Under the pieces are notes generated by a model. That model ran no database searches, was not told where the DNA came from, and saw nothing but the letters and a program-made list of their open reading frames with translations. DNA of 64,000 nucleotides, taken from the NCBI RefSeq assembly GCF_040438925.1, contig NZ_CP159258.1, positions 5,417,001-5,481,000 on the forward strand, written 5' to 3'. Positions 1 through 7,403 of the stretch are shown one piece after another (position 1 is the stretch's first letter; the number at the start of each line of letters is the position of its first letter). The translations under genes were made by a program, and so were the position numbers. This stretch comes from Pseudomonas sp. MYb327. GTDB lineage: Bacteria > Pseudomonadota > Gammaproteobacteria > Pseudomonadales > Pseudomonadaceae.

Positions 1-990
1 GTCGACCTGGATGATCTGAAGGAAAAAGCCGCGCAGGCCGCGGATAAACTCGCCTGCCTGATGGCGACCTATCCTTCGACCCACGGCGTGTACGAGGAAG
101 GCATCAGCGAAATCTGCCAAGTTATCCACAGCCACGGCGGCCAGGTCTACATGGATGGCGCCAACCTCAACGCACAGGTCGGGTTGGCGCGCCCGGCGGA
201 CATCGGCGCCGATGTGTCACACATGAACCTGCATAAAACCTTTTGCATTCCGCATGGCGGCGGCGGGCCGGGCATGGGGCCAATTGGCGTGCGCGCACAT
301 CTCGCGCCGTTCGTGGCCAATCACCCGGTGGTGCCGATTGACGGGCCGCTGCCACAGAACGGCGCGGTCAGTGCGGCGCCTTGGGGCAGCGCGAGCATTT
401 TGCCGATCAGCTGGATGTACATCGCCATGATGGGGCCGCAACTGGCCGATGCCAGTGAAGTGGCGATCCTCGCGGCGAATTACCTGGCGCGGCACTTGTC
501 CGGTGCGTTCCCCGTGCTCTATACCGGGCGCAACGAGCGGGTGGCCCACGAATGTATTCTCGACCTGCGGCCACTCAAGGCGCTGACCGGCATCAGCGAA
601 GAGGACGTGGCCAAACGCCTGATGGACTATGGCTTCCATGCGCCGACCATGTCGTTCCCGGTGCCTGGGACGTTGATGGTCGAACCGACCGAAAGTGAAT
701 CGAAGGCAGAGCTGGATCGCTTTATCGGCGCAATGCTGAGCATCCGCGCGGAAATTACCGAGGTGCAGAACGGCAACTGGCCGGCCGAGGACAACCCGTT
801 GAAACGTGCGCCGCACACGCTGGCGGACATCACTGGCGTATGGGAACGGCCCTACAGCATCGAACAGGCGGTGACGCCGGATGCGCACACCAAGGCTCAC
901 AAATACTGGCCGGTGGTGAACCGGGTGGACAATGTCTACGGGGATCGAAATCTGTTTTGTGCGTGTGTTCCGCTGGATGAGTACCGCTGA
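1..990 (+). CDS. gcvP: Glycine dehydrogenase (decarboxylating), P protein, C-terminal part
   Basis: This is the 3' third of the PLP-dependent P protein of the glycine cleavage system, which decarboxylates glycine and passes the aminomethyl group to lipoyl-GcvH. The frame is open from base 1, so the gene starts upstream of the window. About 329 residues remain (full proteins have about 950). Visible hallmarks are the stretch around residues 60-95 with Asn-Leu-His-Lys-Thr, where the Lys is the PLP lysine, followed by the glycine-rich GGGGPGMGP loop. The C-terminal domain ends in a Cys-containing tail, as in the family. gcvH and gcvT would be expected upstream. A REP pair follows the stop codon. 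Identification is firm; which of the two usual Pseudomonas gcvP copies this is rests on gene order only. Confidence 0.97.
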   Translation, partial: VDLDDLKEKAAQAADKLACLMATYPSTHGVYEEGISEICQVIHSHGGQVYMDGANLNAQVGLARPADIGADVSHMNLHKTFCIPHGGGGPGMGPIGVRAHLAPFVANHPVVPIDGPLPQNGAVSAAPWGSASILPISWMYIAMMGPQLADASEVAILAANYLARHLSGAFPVLYTGRNERVAHECILDLRPLKALTGISEEDVAKRLMDYGFHAPTMSFPVPGTLMVEPTESESKAELDRFIGAMLSIRAEITEVQNGNWPAEDNPLKRAPHTLADITGVWERPYSIEQAVTPDAHTKAHKYWPVVNRVDNVYGDRNLFCACVPLDEYR

Positions 991-1003
991 AAATCAAACG
1001 CCC

Positions 1004-1097
1004 CCTGTAGGAGCTGGCTTGCCAGCGATGAGGCCGGCACATCCAACATCACCGGTGACTGACACGCCGTCATCGCTGGCAAGCCAGCTCCTACAAG
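1004..1097. repeat. REP pair (inverted REP doublet)
   Basis: Two copies of a Pseudomonas REP palindrome (core TAGGAGCTGGCTTGCCAGCG) face each other about 45 bases apart, just after the gcvP stop codon. The layout (head-to-head REPs between gene 3' ends) is typical of REPIN elements. Confidence 0.9.
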
Positions 1098-1114
1098 GGT
1101 TTTGTGTCGTGCAT

Positions 1115-1143
1115 AAAAAATGCCGCTCATGTGAGCGGCATTT
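1115..1143 (-). terminator. Rho-independent terminator
   Basis: A ten-base-pair stem (ATGCCGCTCA with its complement, two-base loop) is flanked by six A on the left and three T on the right. Read on the minus strand it ends in a T run, so it best terminates the DUF2388 gene. It may also stop gcvP transcripts. Confidence 0.85.
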
Positions 1144-1160
1144 CTGTACGGCAACCGGGC

Positions 1161-1478
1161 TTATTCCGAAGCCACGGCATTCTTCGCCAGGATCGCATTC
1201 GCCAATTCCATGTCCGTGGCCTGCAGGCCCGGGTTGTCGGCGCGGACTTTCTGCATGGCTGCTTCCAGGTATGGGCCGCGGATGCCGCCGTCACTGGCGA
1301 CAAAACTGCTGGCATCGTCCTGGGCAGCGATGATCAGCTTGTGATCCTTGAACGTCAGGTAGGTCGAACCGGTGGTTGCACCGGAAGAAATGACGTTACG
1401 CCAAAAGCTATCGGCCATCGCCGAACCGACAGGCAGGGACAACAGGGCGATGGTAGCGACAGCAAGTTTGAGACGCAT
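1161..1478 (-). CDS. DUF2388-type small exported protein
   Basis: A 105-residue protein with a clear Sec signal peptide: MRLKLAVATIALLSLPV, then an Ala-Met-Ala cleavage region near residue 21. The mature part begins DSFWRN and has short conserved blocks (SSGATTGSTYLTF, HKLIIAAQDDASSFVASDG), which I recognise as the DUF2388 family of small Pseudomonas periplasmic proteins. The function is unknown; several paralogues per genome are usual. The second in-frame Met was chosen as start because it begins the signal peptide and has a GGAG about 12 bases upstream. It is followed by a strong terminator and is probably monocistronic. Confidence 0.85.
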   Translation of the reverse strand: MRLKLAVATIALLSLPVGSAMADSFWRNVISSGATTGSTYLTFKDHKLIIAAQDDASSFVASDGGIRGPYLEAAMQKVRADNPGLQATDMELANAILAKNAVASE

Positions 1479-1548
1479 AGGGGGTGACTCCACTGGTTAA
1501 CTGCGGTGTTGGATTGTCGCCCCCTCATCGAGTTCCCTGGCGGCCAAG

Positions 1549-3333
1549 CTACTTCTGCTCACTCTGCGGCGTTACGCGCAGCACCTCCTCGATCGTGGTC
1601 AAACCCGCTGCGACTTTCTGTGCCCCCGACAGGCGCAGGCTGCGCATGCCTTCCTTGAACGCCTGGCGCCGCACCGCCAGCAAGTCGGTATCGGGATTGA
1701 TCAGTGCCTTCAAGCCATCGGTCAGTTGCATGATTTCGTACACCCCGGCGCGGCCGTGATAGCCGGTGTCGCGGCATTCCAGACAGCCGATCGCCCGTTG
1801 CGCGTTGCTGGGCGGTGGTGCTTGCCAGGGCCGGGTCAGGGTTTGCCAGTCCTCTTCCCCCAAGGCTTGCGGTGCCTTGCAGTGCGGGCACAGGGTGCGC
1901 ACCAGTCGCTGGGCCATGACGCCGAGCACGGTGGCTTTGATCAGGTAATGCGGCACGCCGAGCTCCAGCAAGCGACTGATCGCGCTCGGCGCATCGTTGG
2001 TGTGCAGCGTCGACAGCACCAGGTGGCCGGTCAACGCAGCCTGGATCGCCATTTCCGCGGTTTCGAGGTCGCGGATCTCGCCGATCATGATGATGTCCGG
2101 GTCTTGCCGCATCAACGCACGCACCCCGGCGGCGAACGTCAGATCAATGTTGTGCTGGACCTGCATCTGGTTGAACGCCGGTTCGACCATTTCGATCGGG
2201 TCTTCGATGGTGCAGAGGTTGACCTCCGGCGTCGCCAGTTTCTTCAGCGTGGTGTAGAGCGTGGTGGTCTTGCCGGAACCGGTCGGCCCGGTGACCAGGA
2301 TGATGCCGTTGGGCTGGCGGGTCATGTCCTGCCAGCGGCGCAAATCGTCGGCGGAGAAGCCCAACTGATCAAAATCCTTGAGCAGCACCTCCGGGTCGAA
2401 GATCCGCATGACCATTTTTTCGCCAAACGCCGTCGGTAATGTCGACAGACGCAACTCCACTTCGCCGCCGTCCGGGGTCTTGGTTTTCACCCGGCCGTCC
2501 TGAGGTTTGCGTTTTTCCGCGACGTTCATCCGCCCGAGGCTTTTCAGGCGACTGACGATGGCCATGGTCACCTGCGGCGGGAATTGATAGACGTTGTGCA
2601 GCACCCCGTCGATACGAAAACGCACGGTGCCCTGTTCGCGCCGGGGTTCGATGTGGATATCGCTGGCGCGCTGCTGGAAGGCGTACTGGAACAGCCAGTC
2701 GACAATGTTGACGATGTGCGCGTCGTTGGCGTCCGGCTCCTGGTCGCTGGCGCCGAGGTTGAGCAACTGTTCGAAATTGCCCAGGGTGTTGGTCTGCTGA
2801 TCGGCGTTGTTTGCGCCGGTGACCGACTTGGCCAGGCGGAAGAACTCCACGCTGAAGCGCTGGATGTCCACCGGGTTGGCCACCACCCGCTTGATCGGCA
2901 GCTTCAGCACATGGGTCAGGTCGGCCTCCCAGCCGTTGACGTAGGGCTGGGCGCTGGCCACCGTCACAGCATCGCGGTCGATGGAAACCGCGAGGATTTT
3001 GTGGCGTTGGGCGAAAGCATAGGACATCAGTGGCGTAATGGCCGCGACGTTGATTTTCAGCGGGTCGATACGCAGATAAGGCTGGCCGGCCTGTTGCGAC
3101 AACCACAGCGTCAGGCTTTCAAGGTCGAGGTGTTTACCGGGCCGGCTGAGGTCGTCCAGTTGTTGGCTGGCGATGAATTCCAGCGGGTGCATCTGGCCAT
3201 TGGCGGCATGGCGACGACGGGCATTAAGCGCGTGTTCGGCGGCGTCCTGGCTGATTAAGCCCTGGGCGACCAGCTCACGCAGCAAATCATTGAGATCCAG
3301 CCAGCGGTCCTGAATGGCGAGTTGAACGGACAT
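1549..3333 (-). CDS. GspE/PulE-PilB family type II secretion-type ATPase
   Basis: A 594-residue AAA-type secretion ATPase. An N-terminal MshEN/GspE-N-like domain (about residues 1-180) precedes the motor domain. Visible motifs: Walker A GPTGSGKTT near residue 348; Asp box CTIEDPIE; Walker B-like region DPDIIMIGEIRDLETAEMA; His box LSTLHTNDA; and a C-terminal zinc-binding tetracysteine (CPHC ... CLEC), all expected for GspE/PilB. Such ATPases power pseudopilus or pilus assembly, but no other gsp or pil gene is nearby, so it is an orphan motor whose partner machinery lies elsewhere. The Met was chosen because AAGGAG lies six to seven bases upstream; the longer frame has an unlikely N-terminus. 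A homologue sits at the same place in P. aeruginosa, from memory. Confidence 0.9.
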   Translation of the reverse strand: MSVQLAIQDRWLDLNDLLRELVAQGLISQDAAEHALNARRRHAANGQMHPLEFIASQQLDDLSRPGKHLDLESLTLWLSQQAGQPYLRIDPLKINVAAITPLMSYAFAQRHKILAVSIDRDAVTVASAQPYVNGWEADLTHVLKLPIKRVVANPVDIQRFSVEFFRLAKSVTGANNADQQTNTLGNFEQLLNLGASDQEPDANDAHIVNIVDWLFQYAFQQRASDIHIEPRREQGTVRFRIDGVLHNVYQFPPQVTMAIVSRLKSLGRMNVAEKRKPQDGRVKTKTPDGGEVELRLSTLPTAFGEKMVMRIFDPEVLLKDFDQLGFSADDLRRWQDMTRQPNGIILVTGPTGSGKTTTLYTTLKKLATPEVNLCTIEDPIEMVEPAFNQMQVQHNIDLTFAAGVRALMRQDPDIIMIGEIRDLETAEMAIQAALTGHLVLSTLHTNDAPSAISRLLELGVPHYLIKATVLGVMAQRLVRTLCPHCKAPQALGEEDWQTLTRPWQAPPPSNAQRAIGCLECRDTGYHGRAGVYEIMQLTDGLKALINPDTDLLAVRRQAFKEGMRSLRLSGAQKVAAGLTTIEEVLRVTPQSEQK

Positions 3334-3423
3334 GCGGGCTCCTTTTGAACAACAGTGCGCAAAGGATAGTCGTGAGCCCGCAGACCGTTGGGCCACTACC
3401 CGACGAAGCCGTATCGGGATTTT

Positions 3424-3762
3424 TCAGCCCGCCGCCTGAGCCGCCTCAGTCCAGGCAGAATCAGCCGTTTGCAGATCGACCGAGCAAACGCTGATCAGGT
3501 TACGAAGTTTTTCCGCGATCACTTGGGCGCGGTGCCAGCTCAAACCGTCCATCACGATATCGATGGCCAGCAGGTCTTTCCGGCGCTGCACATTCACCTG
3601 TTCCGGCGTCAGGAACTGCAAGGCGAAGAGGTTGAGTGCGCGACACAGCAAGTCCGGTTCGGCTTCGGCCAGTAGTTGGTAGCGAACGCGGCAGTGAGCG
3701 TTGCCGGCACTCCAGACATCGGCGCGGGTGAGCGGGGTGGTTACGGCTTCCAGGTGCGGCAT
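3424..3762 (-). CDS. Small protein with ACT-like predicted fold, divergent from Lrp gene
   Basis: A 112-residue protein that I do not recognise as a named family. Reading the sequence gives an alternating pattern: strand HCRVRYQLLA, helix DLLCRALNLFALQ, strands VNVQRR and LLAIDIVMDG, helix WHRAQVIAEKLRNLI, strand SVCSVDL. This is the beta-alpha-beta-beta-alpha-beta order of ACT/RAM ligand-binding domains. It has no signal peptide or membrane segment. It is divergent from an Lrp/AsnC regulator across about 126 bases containing a perfect palindrome, so it is a plausible target or partner of that regulator. The ACT assignment is inferred from pattern alone. Confidence 0.7.
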   Translation of the reverse strand: MPHLEAVTTPLTRADVWSAGNAHCRVRYQLLAEAEPDLLCRALNLFALQFLTPEQVNVQRRKDLLAIDIVMDGLSWHRAQVIAEKLRNLISVCSVDLQTADSAWTEAAQAAG

Positions 3763-3843
3763 GGTCGGTCTCCAGACTGAGTGGAGAAATTTTTACATCC
3801 GGTGGCGGGTATTTCTTATCTATGATTGGGCATATTGCGATTG

Positions 3844-3865
3844 TTTCGAATTGTACAATTCGAAA
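3844..3865. promoter_or_regulatory. Perfect 22-bp palindrome, candidate Lrp-family operator
   Basis: The sequence reads TTTCGAATTGT followed by its exact reverse complement. It sits 23 bases before the Lrp-type start codon and in the divergent promoter region, the expected place for an autoregulatory Lrp/AsnC operator. Direct observation for the palindrome, inference for the binding. Confidence 0.7.
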
Positions 3866-3888
3866 AATTATCATTTGAAGGTTTTTTT

Positions 3889-4353
3889 ATGCAGAGCGAG
3901 CTGGACAGCTACGACCGCAAGATTCTCGAATTGCTGCAAGAGGACGCTTCGCTTTCCAGCGCGCAGATTGCAGAGCAGGTGGGATTGTCGCAATCACCGT
4001 GCTGGCGACGGATTCAGCGCATGAAGGAGGAGGGGATTATTCGTGCCCAGGTGACTTTGCTCGACCGCAAGAAAATCGGCCTGAACACGCAGATTTTCGC
4101 CCAGGTAAAACTCAACGCCCACGGACGCTCGAACTTCACCGAATTCACCGAGGCGATTCGAGGGTTTCCCGAGGTGTTGGAATGCTACGTGCTGATGGGC
4201 GCGGTGGATTTCATGCTGCGGATTGTTGCGGCGGACATCGAGGCGTATGAGCGGTTTTTCTTTGAAAAGCTGTCGCTGGTGCCGGGGATTCAGGAGGTGA
4301 ATTCGATTGTGGCGTTGTCGGAGATCAAGTCCACGACGAGTTTGCCGGTCTGA
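3889..4353 (+). CDS. Lrp/AsnC family transcriptional regulator
   Basis: A 154-residue regulator of the leucine-responsive family. The N-terminal winged helix-turn-helix covers about residues 5-65 (LDSYDRKILELLQEDA, then QIAEQVGLSQSPCWRRIQRM as the recognition region). The C-terminal RAM/ACT domain (about 68-150) contains the usual GAVDFMLRIVA ... GIQEVNSIVAL segments for effector binding and oligomerisation. Start chosen at the Met preceded by GAAGG eight bases upstream; a longer open frame runs through the palindrome and is not credible. It is probably autoregulated through the adjacent 22-bp palindrome. The effector is unknown; an amino acid is likely. Confidence 0.93.
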   Translation: MQSELDSYDRKILELLQEDASLSSAQIAEQVGLSQSPCWRRIQRMKEEGIIRAQVTLLDRKKIGLNTQIFAQVKLNAHGRSNFTEFTEAIRGFPEVLECYVLMGAVDFMLRIVAADIEAYERFFFEKLSLVPGIQEVNSIVALSEIKSTTSLPV

Positions 4354-4374
4354 TGCTTTGCGGTGAATTGGCTG

Positions 4375-4474
4375 GCCTCATCGCTGGCAGGCCAGCTCCC
4401 ACAAAGTTTTGTGTTGAAACACGATATGCGTTCCAACTCTGAACACTGTGGGAGCTGGCTTGCCAGCGATGGCG
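4375..4474. repeat. REP pair
   Basis: Two inverted REP palindromes (CATCGCTGGCAGGCCAGCTC and GGGAGCTGGCTTGCCAGCGA) about 45 bases apart between the convergent ends of the Lrp gene and the CYTH/CHAD gene. Confidence 0.88.
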
Positions 4475-4477
4475 GTG

Positions 4478-5848
4478 TTACATACGCAGCAACATTTTCC
4501 AGGCGCGATTCTGGTAAACCGCAATCGCCTGCTGCTTGCGCGCATCGAGCAGTTCATCAGTGATCGTCGGCTCGTTGGCCAACTGCGCCAGTTTGTTCAG
4601 CTCGCCATACAGGCGATCCATTTCTGGGACTTCCAGCACGTTGCGCGCATGGTGCAACCAGGCCTGGATGCGTTCGATGCGCGGCAGTTGCTCGGCGAGG
4701 TCTTCCGGCTGTTGCTGGTAGCGCTGCAGTTGCAGGGACGTCGCCTCTTCACCCAACAGACGTGGCAACCAGCTACCCAGTTGAGCGGCGCCCTGGCGAT
4801 TGCCGCGAACGTTGCGATCCGCCGCCCAGGTGCGAGCCAGCAGCCAACGCGAGGTGGTCAAGGAGAACAGACCCCAGCGCGGGTCTTCCAGTTCTTCGAG
4901 GAACTGCTCAGGCGCGGCTTTGCGCACGTCTTCATCTTCCAGACCGGCCTGGACCAGCGGACGCCAGTCTTCGAGCAAGGCATCGAGCGCGAGGCGCAGG
5001 TCGTGGGTCGATTGACGCGGCGCGGCTTGGCCGAGGCTGCTAACCAGTGCACGCAATTCAGCGAGGTTTTCTACCCAGTCCTGCAGCAGGCGCCAGTGGC
5101 CATTGAAGCGATACTGCTCGGCCAGACGCTGGCTGCTGCCCAGCAAGTGCCAGCTCAGCGCGGCGAAGGCGTCGTCCAGTGGTGTTTCAGCGGTGATCTG
5201 CGGCGCCGGCAGGCTCAGCGAATAGCTATTGGCGTCGTACAGGCGATATCCGCGCTCGGCCTTGCTGATGTCACATGGCATCAGTGGCAGGGTCGCGGCC
5301 AGCTCGGCGGCCAGTTCCAGCAGCGCGGCGGGTTCACCTTCGCGCAGTTCCAGTTCCAGTTCGCAAATTTCTTCTTTCTGCTTGCCGACCACCACGTGGC
5401 CCAGGTCCAGCGCGGCTTCGATGACCACTTTGGTCTTGCCCCGGCCCCAGGCGATCTCTGCGCGCTCACGCACGAAATCAGTGGTGAAGATCGGCTTGAG
5501 GGTTTTCTTGTCCAGCTCAGCCAGCTCTTCAGGCCAGCATTCGCCGTCGAGTTTCTTCACGTCGAGCTTGGCTTTGGGCAGGTTCCAGTCGTACTCGTTA
5601 CGCTCGGACAGACCGGCGACACTCTGGCCGCGAGTCTTGAGCGTCTGGATGACATCTTCACCGTCCTTGCGCAGGCGCAGGGCAACCTTGGCGCGGGCCA
5701 AGTCGCGCTCGGGCGTGTCGAAGTACTGGTTCATCAACTCACGGCGTTCCCAGCCACTTTTGTTGCGTTTTTTCAGTAACGGGTGCTCGCGCAGGGCGGC
5801 GAGGGTTTCGCGGCTGACGCGGAGTTTGATTTCGGTTTCTTTCTGCAT
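4478..5848 (-). CDS. CYTH and CHAD domain protein, probable inorganic triphosphatase
   Basis: A 456-residue protein with an N-terminal CYTH tunnel domain (about residues 1-200) and a C-terminal CHAD domain (about 220-440). The CYTH signature ExExK is present at the start (MQKETEIKLR), and charged strands such as VALRLRKDGEDVIQTLKT fit the metal- and triphosphate-binding tunnel. CHAD is a His-rich helical domain that binds polyphosphate. The pairing matches E. coli YgiF, an inorganic triphosphatase; that activity is inferred from family. It is divergent from argE across about 155 bases. Confidence 0.92.
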   Translation of the reverse strand: MQKETEIKLRVSRETLAALREHPLLKKRNKSGWERRELMNQYFDTPERDLARAKVALRLRKDGEDVIQTLKTRGQSVAGLSERNEYDWNLPKAKLDVKKLDGECWPEELAELDKKTLKPIFTTDFVRERAEIAWGRGKTKVVIEAALDLGHVVVGKQKEEICELELELREGEPAALLELAAELAATLPLMPCDISKAERGYRLYDANSYSLSLPAPQITAETPLDDAFAALSWHLLGSSQRLAEQYRFNGHWRLLQDWVENLAELRALVSSLGQAAPRQSTHDLRLALDALLEDWRPLVQAGLEDEDVRKAAPEQFLEELEDPRWGLFSLTTSRWLLARTWAADRNVRGNRQGAAQLGSWLPRLLGEEATSLQLQRYQQQPEDLAEQLPRIERIQAWLHHARNVLEVPEMDRLYGELNKLAQLANEPTITDELLDARKQQAIAVYQNRAWKMLLRM

Positions 5849-6004
5849 GGCCGGAAAATCCAGGATCGGGAGCGCAGCCGGGGGAATGTGTGGCTGCCAA
5901 GGTCGTGCAGTGTACAGGACTCATCCGCGCTTCGCGCCGCAACGGTTTATTCCTGTCGCCGGATGGTTCTATGATGGACTTCAATTCGGGAGTTGGAGCC
6001 AGCG

Positions 6005-7171
6005 ATGCCTTTGCCGTCCATGAAAGATCAATTCGCTGCGTTGATCGCTGCACCATCGGTCAGTTGCACCCAGGCGAGCCTCGATCAATCCAACCGTCCG
6101 GTGATCGACCTGTTGGCCGCCTGGCTCGGCGACCTGGGTTTTGCCTGCGATATCCAGCAGGTCAGCCCCGGAAAATTCAATTTGCTCGCCAGTTTCGGCT
6201 CCGGCCCCGGCGGCCTGGTACTGGCCGGGCACAGCGACACCGTGCCGTTCGACGGCGCGTTGTGGCAGACCGATCCGCTGAAGCTGACTGAAGTCGATGG
6301 GCGCTGGGTCGGTCTCGGCAGTTGTGACATGAAAGGCTTTTTCGCCCTGGCCATCGAAGCGGTCAAGCCGCTGCTCGATCAACCGTTCAAACAACCACTA
6401 CTGATCCTCGCGACCTGCGATGAGGAAAGTTCGATGTCCGGCGCCCGGGCGTTGGCCGCAGCGGGGCGGCCGCTGGGGCGTGCGGCGGTGATCGGCGAGC
6501 CGACCGGGCTCAAGCCGATCCGCATGCACAAAGGCATCATGATGGAGCGCATCGACATCCTCGGGCAGAGCGGTCACTCCTCGGACCCGCGCCTGGGCCA
6601 CAGCGCCTTGGAGGCCATGCACGACGCCATCGGCGAGCTGCGTGGCTTGCGTCTGGCGTGGCAGCGCGAATTTCGCAATCCACAATTCAGTGTGCCGATG
6701 CCTACCATGAACTTCGGCTGCATTCATGGTGGCGATAACCCCAACCGCATCTGCGGGCAGTGCTCGCTGGAGTTCGACCTGCGGCCGTTGCCGGGCATGG
6801 ACCCCAAGGCCCTGCGCGCTGCGATTTTGCAGAAGCTCAATCCGGTTGCCGAACGGCATCAGGTAAAGATTGATTACGCGCCACTGTTCCCCGAAGTGCC
6901 GCCGTTCGAGCAGGCCGAAGACGCGGAACTGGTGCGGATCGCCGAAAAGCTCACCGGCCATAGCGCCGAAGCAGTGGCGTTCGGCACCGAAGCGCCTTAT
7001 CTTCAGCGTCTTGGCTGCGAGACACTGGTGCTCGGCCCTGGCGATATCGCCTGCGCCCACCAGCCGGGGGAATACCTCGAAATGTCACGTTTGCAACCTA
7101 CGGTGCATCTACTACGTCAGTTGATTGAACATTACTGCCTGACGCCGGCCCAAACGCAACACAACCTGTAG
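6005..7171 (+). CDS. argE: Acetylornithine deacetylase
   Basis: A 388-residue M20 metallopeptidase-family enzyme that hydrolyses N2-acetylornithine to ornithine in arginine synthesis. Visible di-zinc motifs: AGHSDTVPF (metal His and the following Asp), GSCDMKGFFA, the CDEESS Glu pair, and the C-terminal HQPGEYL His. A dimerisation domain lies in the middle (about 175-290). Start chosen at ATG with GGAG six bases before; a TTG twelve bases upstream is less likely. It is followed after a REP pair by argA, so two arginine genes are adjacent. Its stop codon TAG lies inside the first REP, which suggests that REP insertion reshaped the last codons. Confidence 0.93.
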   Translation: MPLPSMKDQFAALIAAPSVSCTQASLDQSNRPVIDLLAAWLGDLGFACDIQQVSPGKFNLLASFGSGPGGLVLAGHSDTVPFDGALWQTDPLKLTEVDGRWVGLGSCDMKGFFALAIEAVKPLLDQPFKQPLLILATCDEESSMSGARALAAAGRPLGRAAVIGEPTGLKPIRMHKGIMMERIDILGQSGHSSDPRLGHSALEAMHDAIGELRGLRLAWQREFRNPQFSVPMPTMNFGCIHGGDNPNRICGQCSLEFDLRPLPGMDPKALRAAILQKLNPVAERHQVKIDYAPLFPEVPPFEQAEDAELVRIAEKLTGHSAEAVAFGTEAPYLQRLGCETLVLGPGDIACAHQPGEYLEMSRLQPTVHLLRQLIEHYCLTPAQTQHNL

Positions 7172-7255
7172 GAGCCAGCTTGCTGGCGATGAACGATGAC
7201 GCGATTCATCTGGTGGACCGCAGCGCTTGCATCGCCAGCAAGCCGGCTCCTACGG
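7166..7255. repeat. REP pair overlapping the argE stop codon
   Basis: Inverted REPs (TAGGAGCCAGCTTGCTGGCG and CGCCAGCAAGCCGGCTCCTA). The TAG that starts the first REP is the argE stop codon. Confidence 0.9.
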
Positions 7256-7308
7256 GTTTCATGTATAAATTGCCGATGTTCAAACCCGTATTCATGAGGA
7301 GAGCGCGC

Positions 7309-7335
7309 GTGTCGCCAAGCCTGTTCCGACGATAA
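7309..7335 (+). CDS. Possible arginine-rich leader ORF upstream of argA
   Basis: A GTG-started eight-codon ORF reads MSPSLFRR and stops with TAA. It is preceded by AGGAGA about six bases upstream, a much better ribosome site than that of argA itself. It ends in two consecutive CGA arginine codons. The same frame is open from an ATG at 7261 (24 residues), adding AGG-AGA and CGC arginine codons. It lies 68 bases before argA. An attenuation or arrest-peptide role is inference; no clear terminator hairpin follows. Confidence 0.35.
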   Translation: MSPSLFRR

Positions 7336-7403
7336 CCATCAGCCCGCTGTGCGTTTTCTGATCCGCCCTTTTTTCGGCTGCTCTTTATTACAGGCCCAGG
7401 TTC

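Noticed and set aside
4448..5779. 443-codon open frame opposite the CYTH/CHAD gene
   Set aside because: The CYTH motif ExExK and the CHAD domain confirm the minus-strand gene.
7336..7403. Intrinsic terminator between the leader ORF and argA
   Set aside because: There is a T-rich stretch, but only weak five-base stems (ATCAG/CTGAT, CAGCC/GGCTG) were found, so classical attenuation is not supported.
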